This document shows positions 1 through 8,297 of a stretch of DNA of 57,260 nucleotides, in pieces. The position numbers and the translations under genes are program-made. Under the pieces are notes generated by a model. That model had not been told where the DNA came from. It saw only the letters and a list, made by a program, of their open reading frames with translations, and searched no databases. This DNA is from UMGS172 sp045546915 (GTDB taxonomy: Bacteria > Bacillota > Clostridia > Oscillospirales > Acutalibacteraceae): the NCBI GenBank assembly GCA_045546915.1, contig JAZQDU010000023.1:1-57260 (forward strand), written 5' to 3'. How positions within the stretch are numbered: position 1 is the first letter of the stretch; each line of letters begins with the position of its first letter.

Positions 1-847
1 CCCCAATGTGGGCAAGTCGACGCTGATGAACAAGCTCGTGGGCGAGCGCATATCGATCGCTACCTTCAAGGCGCAGACCACACGCCACCGTATCATGGGC
101 ATACTCAACACGGAGGACATGCAGATTGTCTTCTCTGACACACCCGGTGTGCTCAAGCCCAACTATAAGCTGCAGGAGTCGATGCTGCAGTTCTCAGAGT
201 CGGCACTGCAGGATGCCGATGTGCTCATCTACGTCACCGATGTGGTGGAGAAGGCCGACAAGAACCAGGAGTTCCTGCAGAAGGTGCAGCGCATGGACGT
301 GCCCATCTTGCTGCTCATCAACAAGATAGACCTGAGTAATCAGAACGACCTCACCACACTTGTGGAGGAGTGGCATGAGACATTGCCCAAGGCAGAAATC
401 ATACCCATATCGGCATCGAACAACTTCAACGTGGACGTGGTGCTGCGCCGCATCAAGGAGCTGCTGCCCGATAGCCCGCCCTACTTCGGCAAGGACCAGC
501 TCACCGACAAGCCCGCCCGCTTCTTCGTCACCGAGATCATACGCGAGAAGATACTCCTCTACTACGACAAGGAGATACCCTACGCCTGCGAGGTGAGCGT
601 GGAGCAGTTCAAGGAGACCGAGAAGAGCATCCACATCAATGCCGTCATCTATGTGGAGCGCGAGTCGCAGAAGGGCATCATCATCGGCAACCAGGGCAAG
701 GCCCTGAAGAAAGTGGGCATCGAGGCACGCCGCACGCTGGAGCAGTTCTTCGGCAAGCGCATCTTCCTCGAGACCTTTGTGAAAGTAGATAAGGACTGGC
801 GCAACTCTGACAAGGAGCTGCGTAGCTTTGGATATAACCTTGAATGA
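1..847 (+). CDS. era: GTPase Era, 5'-truncated, foreign to the rest of the contig
   Basis: Era binds 16S rRNA near its 3' end and helps mature the 30S subunit. The reading frame is open from the first bases (Pro-Asn-Val-Gly-Lys-Ser-Thr, the G1 loop), so only a few N-terminal residues are missing and there is no true start in the window. Visible motifs are the switch I Thr-Thr in FKAQTTRHRIMGI, DTPG (G3), NKID (G4) and ISAS (G5). The C-terminal KH domain has the RNA-binding loop IIGNQGK and the frame ends in TGA. FKAQTTRHRIMG and the GC-rich codons resemble Bacteroidetes Era, unlike every other gene here. I infer a misjoined fragment. The family call is certain; the origin is inference. Confidence 0.93.
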   Translation, partial: PNVGKSTLMNKLVGERISIATFKAQTTRHRIMGILNTEDMQIVFSDTPGVLKPNYKLQESMLQFSESALQDADVLIYVTDVVEKADKNQEFLQKVQRMDVPILLLINKIDLSNQNDLTTLVEEWHETLPKAEIIPISASNNFNVDVVLRRIKELLPDSPPYFGKDQLTDKPARFFVTEIIREKILLYYDKEIPYACEVSVEQFKETEKSIHINAVIYVERESQKGIIIGNQGKALKKVGIEARRTLEQFFGKRIFLETFVKVDKDWRNSDKELRSFGYNLE

Positions 848-893
848 GGGAAGAGGGAATAGGGAATAGGGAAGAGGGAATAGGGAAGAGTGC
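847..893 (+). repeat. Purine-rich simple repeat downstream of era
   Basis: Imperfect tandem copies of GGGAAGA / GGGAATA follow the era stop codon directly. Repeats of this kind are common between genes in Bacteroidales genomes and are seen nowhere else in this window. They carry no coding signal. Confidence 0.7.
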
Positions 894-909
894 AACAATA
901 GCCTCGCCC

Positions 910-963
910 TTCAACTCTTCACTCTTCACTCTTCACTTTTCACTCTTCACTTTTCACTCTTAT
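910..963 (+). repeat. Pyrimidine-rich CACTCTT / CACTTTT tandem repeat
   Basis: About seven imperfect copies of a TTCACTCTT / TTCACTTTT unit lie here. This repeat is familiar from Prevotella/Bacteroides intergenic DNA. Together with the purine repeat at 847-893 it makes the spacer low complexity, a natural place for an assembler to misjoin. The remainder of the 848-1163 gap (about 964-1105) is AT-rich and holds nothing I recognise before the pcrA promoter. Confidence 0.7.
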
Positions 964-1105
964 CTCTTTTTTCAAAACTTGTCGATTATTGTCGGCAAGG
1001 TTTTTATTTTTTATTATATAATATTATACTCTCACTTATTTTGTTTTTCAATCTTATTCTAAGTCAACTTTGGCTCAAAATTTATCTACATATTGTAATC
1101 GCGCC

Positions 1106-1134
1106 TTGAAAATTTGGTCGATTTAAAGTATAAT
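1106..1134 (+). promoter_or_regulatory. Sigma-A promoter of pcrA
   Basis: TTGAAA (1106-1111), a 17-nt spacer, then TATAAT (1129-1134). It lies 29 nt upstream of the ATG, and GGGAGAAAG serves as ribosome site. The -10 is inside a 9-bp inverted repeat, AAGTATAAT (1126-1134) / ATTATACTT (1136-1144), which could be an operator. Confidence 0.75.
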
Positions 1135-1163
1135 TATTATACTTAAAACTTTGGGAGAAAGAA

Positions 1164-3572
1164 ATGACAAACGTTCAAAATGAATTTATAAATTTAAGGC
1201 AACAAGCCATAAAAAAGTTTTTCAACCGATGCAACGAACGTCAGTTTGAAGGCATTGTGACGTCTTTGGGACCCGTTCTGATTTTAGCGGGTGCCGGTTC
1301 AGGCAAAACCACCGTTCTTGTAAACCGAATTGCCTCTCTTGTAAAATTCGGTGAGGCTTTTTATTCCGATTTTGTGCCCCCGTTTATTAACGAACAAACG
1401 CTTTTACACGCACGTGCAATGGTAGCGTCGGGTGATTTTACGGACGACGGCGGGATTTTTGGCGTAAACACAGCAAAACCTTGGGAAATTTTAGCAATAA
1501 CCTTTACAAACAAGGCGGCGGGTGAACTTAAAGAACGCATCTCGGCAATGCTCGGTCAAGAAAACGGGCTTGACGTTTGGGCAGGCACTTTTCACTCGGT
1601 CTGTGCTAAAATTTTGCGAAGATACGGCGACCGTTTGGGCTATTCGTCACACTTTACTATTTACGATACCGACGACCAAAAACGTCTTATGAAAGAAGTC
1701 TACCGAGAAATTGAATTAGACGAGAAGTTTTTACCCATAAAATCTACCCTTTCGGCAATTTCTAATGCTAAAGACAATCTTATTTACCCGTCACAATTTA
1801 GTGAAGAAAACGCAGGTGACGTAAGGCTTTCTAAAATCGGCAGAGCATATAAAAAATATCAACAAATGCTCCATGATGCCGATGCGATGGACTTTGACGA
1901 TATTATTGTAAATACCGTTAAACTTTTTAAAGAAAACCCTGACGTACTCCAGTATTACCAACGCAAATTCAAATACATAATGGTAGACGAGTATCAGGAT
2001 ACCAACCACGCACAATACGTACTTGTAAGTACACTTGCCGAAGCACATCGCAACATCTGTGTTGTGGGTGATGACGACCAGAGTATCTACCGTTTCAGAG
2101 GGGCTACCATCGAAAATATTTTGAGTTTTGAAGAGCAGTACCCCGATGCAAAGGTTATCCGTCTTGAGCAAAACTACCGTTCGACCAACATTATTTTAGA
2201 GGCGGCAAATGCCGTTATTTCGCACAACGAAGCGCGAAAAGGTAAAAATCTCTGGACAGCGTTTGAGGGCGGAGATAAAATTGAAGTTTTCACCGCCGCC
2301 GATGAACAAGGCGAAGCCGGTTTTGTGGTTGACACCATTTTAAACAACGTTGCGTCCGGCGGAAAATACTGTGAAAATGCCGTTCTTTACCGAATGAATG
2401 CGCAGTCGAACTCGATTGAAAACGTGCTTGCACGTTCGGGCGTTCCATATAGAGTTGTAGGCGGTCACCGCTTCTATGACCGCAAAGAAATAAAGGACTG
2501 TATTGCTTATCTTAATGTTATCGCCAACCACGGCGACAAGGTTCGTTTAACCCGAATAATCAACGAGCCCAAACGCGGAATTGGTGATACAACCGTTAAA
2601 AATGCCGCCGATATTGCCGAAAATCTTGGCATTTCTTTATTCCAAGTTTTTAAAAATGCCGCCGACTACCCAACCATTTCACGAGCCGCTGTAAAACTCA
2701 AAAATTTTACCGATATGATTGAAGAACTATCAAAAAAAGCAGAGGAAATTTCGCTTTTAGAACTGTTCAACGAAATGCTCGACAAAACGGGATATATGAT
2801 GTCGCTTATTGCCGAAGGCCGTGAAGGTGCCGACAGGGTTGAAAACGTTAAGGAACTGGCATCAAGTATTGCGCAGTACGAAAAGGAAAATGAAGAGGCT
2901 TCACTTAGCGGATTTTTAGAGGAAGTTGCGCTTATCAGCGACATTGACCAATTTGATTCTGATGCCGATGCAGTTGTTCTTATGACCATTCACTCGGCAA
3001 AAGGACTTGAATTTGAAAACGTATTTTTAGTCGGTCTTGAAGAAGGTATTTTCCCCGGCAACCAATCGATTTACGGCACACATGAGGATATTGAAGAAGA
3101 ACGACGTCTGGCTTATGTTGCCATTACAAGAGCCAAAAGAAAACTGTTTATTTCAAACGCTTATACCAGAATGCTTTACGGTCAAACGGGCAGAAATCTG
3201 CCGTCAAGATTTTTGGAAGAAATACCGCAAAATCTTTGTAACATCAAAAATATCAATAGATTCAGCAGCAGTTTTGGAAGTGTTGAATTCAGATACGGCG
3301 GTACTTTGGGCAATTCTTCGTCAGTTTCTAAAACACATTCGGTTGCAAAACAAAAGTCTTCCCCCTATTTAAAAACCGGCGTTTACGGGGCAACATCCAA
3401 ACCTTCGGGCGAAACCTTTGCCGTCGGCAACCGCGTAAAACACAAGGCTTTTGGTGTTGGAATGGTGTTATCGGCAACGCCCATGGGCAACGATACATTA
3501 TTGGAGATTGCTTTTGACGAAAAAGGCACTAAAAAATTAATGGCAAACTTCGCAAAACTCGAAAAATTATAA
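1164..3572 (+). CDS. pcrA: ATP-dependent DNA helicase PcrA (UvrD/Rep family)
   Basis: A 3'-5' superfamily 1 helicase acting in nucleotide-excision repair, removal of recombinase filaments and transcription-replication conflicts. The 802 residues show Walker A GAGSGKTT at 43-50, the Ia motif ITFTNKAA, Walker B DEYQD at about 275-279, GDDDQSIYRFRGA (motif III), QNYRST (IV), TIHSAKGLEF (V) and VAITRAK (VI). A stretch of about 40 residues sits between motifs I and Ia, longer than in Bacillus PcrA. The C-terminal end (about 755-802, GNRVKHKAFGVGMV) looks like the Tudor-like RNA polymerase-binding domain of PcrA. The ATG follows GGGAGAAAG. The gene is convergent with the flippase downstream. Confidence 0.95.
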   Translation: MTNVQNEFINLRQQAIKKFFNRCNERQFEGIVTSLGPVLILAGAGSGKTTVLVNRIASLVKFGEAFYSDFVPPFINEQTLLHARAMVASGDFTDDGGIFGVNTAKPWEILAITFTNKAAGELKERISAMLGQENGLDVWAGTFHSVCAKILRRYGDRLGYSSHFTIYDTDDQKRLMKEVYREIELDEKFLPIKSTLSAISNAKDNLIYPSQFSEENAGDVRLSKIGRAYKKYQQMLHDADAMDFDDIIVNTVKLFKENPDVLQYYQRKFKYIMVDEYQDTNHAQYVLVSTLAEAHRNICVVGDDDQSIYRFRGATIENILSFEEQYPDAKVIRLEQNYRSTNIILEAANAVISHNEARKGKNLWTAFEGGDKIEVFTAADEQGEAGFVVDTILNNVASGGKYCENAVLYRMNAQSNSIENVLARSGVPYRVVGGHRFYDRKEIKDCIAYLNVIANHGDKVRLTRIINEPKRGIGDTTVKNAADIAENLGISLFQVFKNAADYPTISRAAVKLKNFTDMIEELSKKAEEISLLELFNEMLDKTGYMMSLIAEGREGADRVENVKELASSIAQYEKENEEASLSGFLEEVALISDIDQFDSDADAVVLMTIHSAKGLEFENVFLVGLEEGIFPGNQSIYGTHEDIEEERRLAYVAITRAKRKLFISNAYTRMLYGQTGRNLPSRFLEEIPQNLCNIKNINRFSSSFGSVEFRYGGTLGNSSSVSKTHSVAKQKSSPYLKTGVYGATSKPSGETFAVGNRVKHKAFGVGMVLSATPMGNDTLLEIAFDEKGTKKLMANFAKLEKL

Positions 3573-3580
3573 TTTTTCTT

Positions 3581-3625
3581 TTAAGGCACTACGCAAAACA
3601 CTCACGCAGTGCCTTAATTTTTTTT
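3581..3625 (+). terminator. Bidirectional terminator between pcrA and spoVB-like gene
   Basis: A 10-bp perfect stem, TTAAGGCACT (3581-3590) / AGTGCCTTAA (3608-3617), is followed on the plus strand by a run of T. The stop codon of the leftward flippase gene (3589-3591) lies inside the left arm. The stem serves pcrA clearly; leftward use is inferred. Confidence 0.85.
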
Positions 3626-5073
3626 GCAAAAAATAAAGAAAATACAAATGCTTGCACCAAAACCGACATTATTGTCCTAAAAAGTAAATTTTCAATACAT
3701 CTGCACAAAAATACCGACGTAATTCCTCCCAAAACACCTATGAACAACGGTTTTAAAATCCAATTAAAAACTTCTAATGTAATACCCGAAGATTTTATCA
3801 AGCACCTTAACGACAGTGAACTTGTAAGGCAGTTACTGACTATCATTACGGCAAGATACCCCTTTATGCCCGACAACGGCAACAAAATAAAAATGGAGGT
3901 TATTCTGACAGCAGAATCGCACAAATTAAACCAAAACATATCCGCCTGACGGTCTAAGCCCTTTAAAATGCCTGCCGACACGCTTTCTAAATACATGAAA
4001 GGAATTATGGGCGACAGAATTTTTATAGCAAATCCAACGTCGGTATCGTTATAAAAAAGAGCCGCAATATCATAAGAAAAAAACCAAAAACAAACCGCAG
4101 TAAACACCGATAAAATAAGGGTTATTCCCACTGATTTTTTAACGGTGTTTTTAATTTTCAGCGTGTTATTAAAGGCATTAGCGCAAGAAATTTCGGGAAT
4201 TAACATGGTTGAAAACGACGTTAAAAACGAAGCGGGAAAAAATATCAACGGCAACGCCATGGAGCGTATTGCACCAAAAAGTTCAAGACCTCTTTGTTTT
4301 GTTCCGTAAAATAAAGACAACCTTAACGGCACCAAAATATTTTCTGCCGTATGTAAAAAGGACGAAAGATAACTACTGCCCGTAATAGGTAAGGCGATTG
4401 TAATTATTTTTTTGATAATACCTGTTTCGTCAATCTTTGTTTTTTTGTGTTTGTTATCTTTTTTATAAACAATGTAACTTACTAAAAAAGACACCGCTTC
4501 GGCTACCACATCGCCTATCATCACCGCCGACACGGCATAGGTTAAACCAGCCGTTAAAAACTTATCGAGCAATATAAAAATTACGGTAATTCTGACGGCT
4601 TGTTCAAACAGTTGGATTAACGACGGTTCGAGTGTTTTTTGCCGAGCCAAAAAATACCCTCTGATACACGATGAAAGTCCCATAAACGGAAGTGAGAACG
4701 AAAGTATTTTAAGCGATAAAGCACTTCTTACGTCACCTATAAAACGAACGGCAATAAATTTTGCACTGAAATTTAAAACCACTAATGAAATAACCGATAA
4801 AACTAAGGTTAAAACAAATGCTTTTTTTATTATTTTTGAAATTTTATTTTTTTCATTTGTTTCGGAAACAAGCCTTGTAACGGCTGTTGAAATGCCGGAT
4901 GTTGCAAAAGCGGCAGCAAGAATATAAACCGAAAAAATGAGTTGATAAAGCCCCATTCCTTCAGAACCGATTTTATTAGCCAAATGAATTTTAAATATTA
5001 TTCCTACACTTCTGAGTACTAATGATGTTACTATTAATACTACCGTATTTTTCAAAAAAACTGTTATTTTCAT
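3589..5073 (-). CDS. SpoVB/MurJ-type MOP-superfamily lipid flippase
   Basis: A 494-residue polytopic membrane protein of the polysaccharide-biosynthesis/MATE-like (MOP) superfamily, with about 12-14 hydrophobic helices. The start (VLRSVGIIFKIHLANKIGSEGMGLYQ) and later segments (SLPFMGLSSCIRGYFLARQKT, ESVSAGILKGLDRQ) are typical of SpoVB, which moves lipid-linked peptidoglycan precursors during spore cortex synthesis. Firmicutes also have paralogous YtgP/YkvU proteins, so the symbol is left open. The ATG at 5073 has no convincing ribosome site: the 20 nt before it are T-rich without AGG. The gene lies immediately left of dnaA and diverges from it. Confidence 0.85.
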   Translation of the reverse strand: MKITVFLKNTVVLIVTSLVLRSVGIIFKIHLANKIGSEGMGLYQLIFSVYILAAAFATSGISTAVTRLVSETNEKNKISKIIKKAFVLTLVLSVISLVVLNFSAKFIAVRFIGDVRSALSLKILSFSLPFMGLSSCIRGYFLARQKTLEPSLIQLFEQAVRITVIFILLDKFLTAGLTYAVSAVMIGDVVAEAVSFLVSYIVYKKDNKHKKTKIDETGIIKKIITIALPITGSSYLSSFLHTAENILVPLRLSLFYGTKQRGLELFGAIRSMALPLIFFPASFLTSFSTMLIPEISCANAFNNTLKIKNTVKKSVGITLILSVFTAVCFWFFSYDIAALFYNDTDVGFAIKILSPIIPFMYLESVSAGILKGLDRQADMFWFNLCDSAVRITSIFILLPLSGIKGYLAVMIVSNCLTSSLSLRCLIKSSGITLEVFNWILKPLFIGVLGGITSVFLCRCIENLLFRTIMSVLVQAFVFSLFFAKKIKALRECFA

Positions 5074-5167
5074 AAGAAAAATATATGCAAAGGAAAATTG
5101 TTTTATTTTATGTAAAATAACAAAAATTTGATAAGTAAGAGCAACATTGTACCAACTTTTTATAAAT

Positions 5168-5219
5168 AAAACACAACGTAAAATTTAAGGCTTAAATTTT
5201 GTTTATTTTTATGTGTTTT
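5168..5219. repeat. Inverted repeats in the dnaA upstream region
   Basis: A 10-bp perfect inverted repeat, AAAATTTAAG / CTTAAATTTT, spans 5180-5200 with a 1-nt centre. It is flanked by AAAACACA (5168-5175) and TGTGTTTT (5212-5219). The surrounding 5074-5423 gap is very AT-rich and has no clear TTATNCACA DnaA boxes; one weak match, TTTTCCACC, lies at 5229-5237. The repeat could belong to the origin or be a leftward regulatory site. Confidence 0.5.
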
Positions 5220-5245
5220 TAAGGTAAATTTTCCACCGATTTTGC

Positions 5246-5274
5246 TTGATTCCGAAATAAAAATATGGTATAAT
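5246..5274 (+). promoter_or_regulatory. Sigma-A promoter of dnaA
   Basis: TTGATT (5246-5251), 17-nt spacer, TATAAT (5269-5274), preceded by a TGG extension. The transcript would have a leader of about 140 nt containing a short palindrome, GCAAAATTTGC (5306-5316). A DnaA-box-like TTTTCCACC just upstream of the -35 could allow autoregulation; this is inference. Confidence 0.75.
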
Positions 5275-5423
5275 TTTAGTGTAAATTTGGCTAATTTTAG
5301 ACACCGCAAAATTTGCTTTTTTTACAGTAAATTTAATATGACTTTTGCACCGTTTTAAGTTTTAAATTTTCTTTTAAACTTAACGGTTTTACTCTGAAAT
5401 TTATAAGAAAGGAATTTTTTAAA

Positions 5424-6722
5424 ATGTCGATTAATTCGATAAATGAATTATGGAACAGTATATGCAACAACTGTCTTGAAACCGAAAAAATCTCCGAAGT
5501 GGGACTTAAAACCTGGATTTTAGACCTTGTTCCCGTTTCAACCGATAACGGTATATTTTTACTTACAACCAACAACGATTATAAAAAGAAAACGATTGAC
5601 CTTTATTACAAGGCAATTTTAGAAAAAGCCTGTGAGGAAACCTGCGGTTTACCCATGACTATTGAAATTTCAGTCAAGGAAGATGAACCGGTAGAAACCG
5701 AAGTATTAGGTACCGATGAAGGTTATACTTTTGATAATTTTATTGTTGGTTCTTCTAACAAATTTGCCCATGCCGCTGCTATGGCAGTAGCCGAAAAACC
5801 GTCTTCAAACATTTATAATCCTTTGTTTATTTACGGTAATTCGGGCGTTGGTAAAACTCACCTTGTAAAAGCAATAAAAAACAGTATAAAGAAAAATTTT
5901 CCTAACTATAACATTTTATTTATTACCGGTGAAGAATTTACGAATGAACTTCTCCAGGCTATAAGAAACCAGTCTACCGAAGTTTTTCACGAGCGTTTTC
6001 GTTCGGTTGATGTTTTGCTTATAGACGACATTCATTTTATTGCCGGCAAAGCATACGCTCAGGAAGAATTTTTCAATACATTTAATTCGCTTTATCCCGA
6101 AAAACAGATTATTGTTACTTCCGACCGTTCACCAAAGGAAATAAATACCCTTGAAGACCGCATAAGGTCACGTTTTGAAAGCGGAATTTTGGCTGATATG
6201 TCAACACCTGATTTTGAAACAAGAGCATGTATTTTAAAATCCAAGGCTGAACAATACGGCGTTAATTTAAGTGATGACATTATTTTTTATATAGCAGAAC
6301 AAATAAAAAGTAACGTTCGTCAACTTGAAGGTATTATCAAAAAACTTTTTGCTTATGTAACAATTCATTCTAATAACGTTACTTTACCGCTTATTCAAGG
6401 TTATATTCGTGACGTAGTGCATGAATCACTTCCCGACCCCATTACAGTTGACCGAATAGTTACCGAAGTTTCGAGAACTTATAATGTTTCGATAGACGAT
6501 ATTTTTTCAAAGAAAAAATCGGCGGATATTGCGTTTGCCAGACAGGTTTCTATTTATATAGTTCATCAGATGATGGATATGTCTTCAACCGAAATAGGTA
6601 AAAAGTTTTCAAAAGACCATACTACCATTCTTTATACCGTTGAAAAAATCAAAACTCTTCTTAAATCTAATGAATCTCAGAAGAAACTTATCGACGATAT
6701 TATGAAGAATGTCAAGTCTTAA
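5424..6722 (+). CDS. dnaA: Chromosomal replication initiator DnaA
   Basis: AAA+ initiator that binds origin boxes, melts DNA and loads the helicase. The 432 residues are in the family range. The N-terminal domain I (about 1-85) binds partners. Walker A GNSGVGKTH is at 138-146 and Walker B LLIDDIHF near 200, followed by the AAA+ sensor regions. The C-terminal DNA-binding domain carries the family signature in the form GKKFSKDHTTILYTVEKI. AAAGGA at 5408-5413 is the ribosome site. The gene opens the dnaA-dnaN-yaaA-recF-remB-gyrB-gyrA string, the conserved Firmicutes origin cluster. Confidence 0.98.
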   Translation: MSINSINELWNSICNNCLETEKISEVGLKTWILDLVPVSTDNGIFLLTTNNDYKKKTIDLYYKAILEKACEETCGLPMTIEISVKEDEPVETEVLGTDEGYTFDNFIVGSSNKFAHAAAMAVAEKPSSNIYNPLFIYGNSGVGKTHLVKAIKNSIKKNFPNYNILFITGEEFTNELLQAIRNQSTEVFHERFRSVDVLLIDDIHFIAGKAYAQEEFFNTFNSLYPEKQIIVTSDRSPKEINTLEDRIRSRFESGILADMSTPDFETRACILKSKAEQYGVNLSDDIIFYIAEQIKSNVRQLEGIIKKLFAYVTIHSNNVTLPLIQGYIRDVVHESLPDPITVDRIVTEVSRTYNVSIDDIFSKKKSADIAFARQVSIYIVHQMMDMSSTEIGKKFSKDHTTILYTVEKIKTLLKSNESQKKLIDDIMKNVKS

Positions 6723-6957
6723 AACTGGTTACTTTTGTTGACATAACACTATAAACTTTTCCACATTTCAACAACTTTTAACAGAAAGTTTTAAACAGGT
6801 ATTGTTAATAAAATTTTAAATTAAAATTTTCATTTAAAACTGTTGAAAATATGTTAATAAAATTTTTGCTATTATTTGGCTTAAAATAAGGTATTTCGAC
6901 ACTTATCCCCAATACTAACCATACTAATACTACTACTATTTTTAATTAATAATATAA
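6723..6957. other. oriC: Origin of replication (oriC), dnaA-dnaN intergenic region
   Basis: The dnaA-dnaN spacer is AT-rich and has the parts of a bacterial basal origin. A DnaA-box-like TTTTCCACA lies at 6757-6765. A 15-bp direct repeat, TGTTAATAAAATTTT, occurs at 6803-6817 and 6852-6866. A second box, TTATCCCCA (6903-6911, one mismatch to TTATCCACA), is followed at once by ACT triplets (TACTAACCATACTAATACTA and on to 6940). Those triplets are DnaA-trios read on the other strand, and they run into pure A/T (6937-6957). This box-to-trio-to-AT order matches the unwinding element described for Bacillus subtilis. Assignment rests on pattern and gene context. Confidence 0.85.
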
Positions 6958-6975
6958 AGCGGAGGTTTTTAAAAA

Positions 6976-8085
6976 ATGAGGTTTTTAGTTTCTCGTGAAA
7001 AATTATGCGAAGCAGTTACTAATCTTTCCCGTGCAGTAGCAACAAAGGCTACCTACCCTGTTTTAGAGGGTATTCATATGACCGCTTCAAAAGACGGTCT
7101 TAAAATGATGGCATACAACCTTGAAATTGGTATGACCAAAACAATAGACATTACTTGTGCAGAAGAAGGAAGTATTGTTTTTAAAGCAAAACTTTTAGGT
7201 GATATTTTAAGAAGTATGACCGGTGATAGTGTATCTTTTGAGGTTAATGACCGTCTTGTTTGTAAAATAAAATGCGGTTCTTCTGTTTTTGATGTTTTAG
7301 GTATGCCTACTGAAGATTTTCCTGAAATGCCAACTGTAGAAGACAGTGAAAAAATTGTTATCCCCGGTGAAAGTCTTAAAAATATGGTAAGGCAAACTAT
7401 TTTTGCCGCTGCTTCTCCAGATTTACAAAAACCTCCTATTTATTCGGGACTTTTGTTTGATATTAAAGATGATGAAATTAGTATGGTTGGTGTTGACGGT
7501 TTTAGATTAGCCGTAAGAAAAGAAAAAATTAATATAGGAGCTAATAATTCATTTGTAATTGCTGCAAAAACAATTAATGAAACGGTAAAAATTATCAGTG
7601 AAGAAAATGAAGATATTGAGTTTTTTGTTGGCAAGCGTCATGTTTCAATGTGTGTTAACGGTTATACCGTTATTTCTCGTAAAATTGAAGGAGAGTTTTT
7701 TGATTATAAAAAGACTATTCCTAACTCTTTTGCAACAACAATTAAGGTCAGCACTAAAGAATTGATTTCGATTATTGAAAGAATTTCACTTATTATTAAC
7801 GACCATTTAAAAACTCCTACAAGATGTAATATTGGCGAAAATGAAATAGTATTTTCATGTTCTACCGGTCTTGGCAGAGCAACTGATACTTATAAAGTAG
7901 AAGTAAACGGTGAAGCTTTTGAAATTGGAATAAACAGTCGTTATTTACTTGATGCCTTAAAGGCTTGTGAAACTGATGAAACAATAATTAATTTTAATGG
8001 GCCTTTCTCGGTCATTATTATTAAACCTATTGAGGGTGACGATTATCTTTATATGATGATGCCCACAAGATTGAAGGCAGAATAA
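6976..8085 (+). CDS. dnaN: DNA polymerase III sliding clamp, beta subunit
   Basis: Ring-shaped processivity clamp that tethers polymerase III and recruits repair factors such as MutS and MutL. The 369 residues show the three-repeat clamp architecture, beginning MRFLVSREKLCEAVTNLSRAV and ending in the characteristic YMMMPTRLKAE, close to the family's conserved carboxy terminus. GGAGG at 6961-6965 is a strong ribosome site. The last base of its TAA stop is the first base of the next ATG, so dnaN and yaaA are translationally coupled. Confidence 0.98.
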   Translation: MRFLVSREKLCEAVTNLSRAVATKATYPVLEGIHMTASKDGLKMMAYNLEIGMTKTIDITCAEEGSIVFKAKLLGDILRSMTGDSVSFEVNDRLVCKIKCGSSVFDVLGMPTEDFPEMPTVEDSEKIVIPGESLKNMVRQTIFAAASPDLQKPPIYSGLLFDIKDDEISMVGVDGFRLAVRKEKINIGANNSFVIAAKTINETVKIISEENEDIEFFVGKRHVSMCVNGYTVISRKIEGEFFDYKKTIPNSFATTIKVSTKELISIIERISLIINDHLKTPTRCNIGENEIVFSCSTGLGRATDTYKVEVNGEAFEIGINSRYLLDALKACETDETIINFNGPFSVIIIKPIEGDDYLYMMMPTRLKAE

Positions 8086-8297
8086 TGGAAAATATAAAAA
8101 TTCATACAGATTTTATAAAATTAGACGACCTTTTAAAATTTTCAGGATTAGTTGTTACCGGCGGTCAGGCAAAGGCTGTCATTTTAGAAGGTTTGGTAAA
8201 GGTTGACGGCGAAGTTTGTTTAATGAGAGGAAAAAAACTTCGCGGTGGAGAAATTGTTGAATTTGAAAACCAAAAAATTAAGGTCATAAAGGAATGA
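8085..8297 (+). CDS. yaaA: S4-domain RNA-binding protein YaaA/RlbA
   Basis: A 70-residue S4-domain protein in the position yaaA always occupies between dnaN and recF. The S4 signature runs from about 12 to 50: LDDLLKFSGLVVTGGQAKAV, then VKVDGEVCLMRGKKLRGGE. In B. subtilis this family is linked to 50S ribosome assembly (RlbA); the role here is carried over from the family. Its TGA overlaps the recF ATG (ATGA), which indicates coupled translation. Confidence 0.93.
   Translation: MENIKIHTDFIKLDDLLKFSGLVVTGGQAKAVILEGLVKVDGEVCLMRGKKLRGGEIVEFENQKIKVIKE

Noticed and set aside
194..898. Long open frame on the minus strand across era
   Set aside because: It is antisense to a strongly conserved GTPase, begins in the simple repeat, and owes its length to GC-rich codons. 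It has no ribosome site or recognisable domain.
847..963. CRISPR-like repeats
   Set aside because: Units are short, contiguous and lack unique spacers; simple tandem repeats only.
844..1062. 72-codon frame over the simple repeats
   Set aside because: It is made of repeat sequence and spans the suspected junction, with composition unlike a protein.
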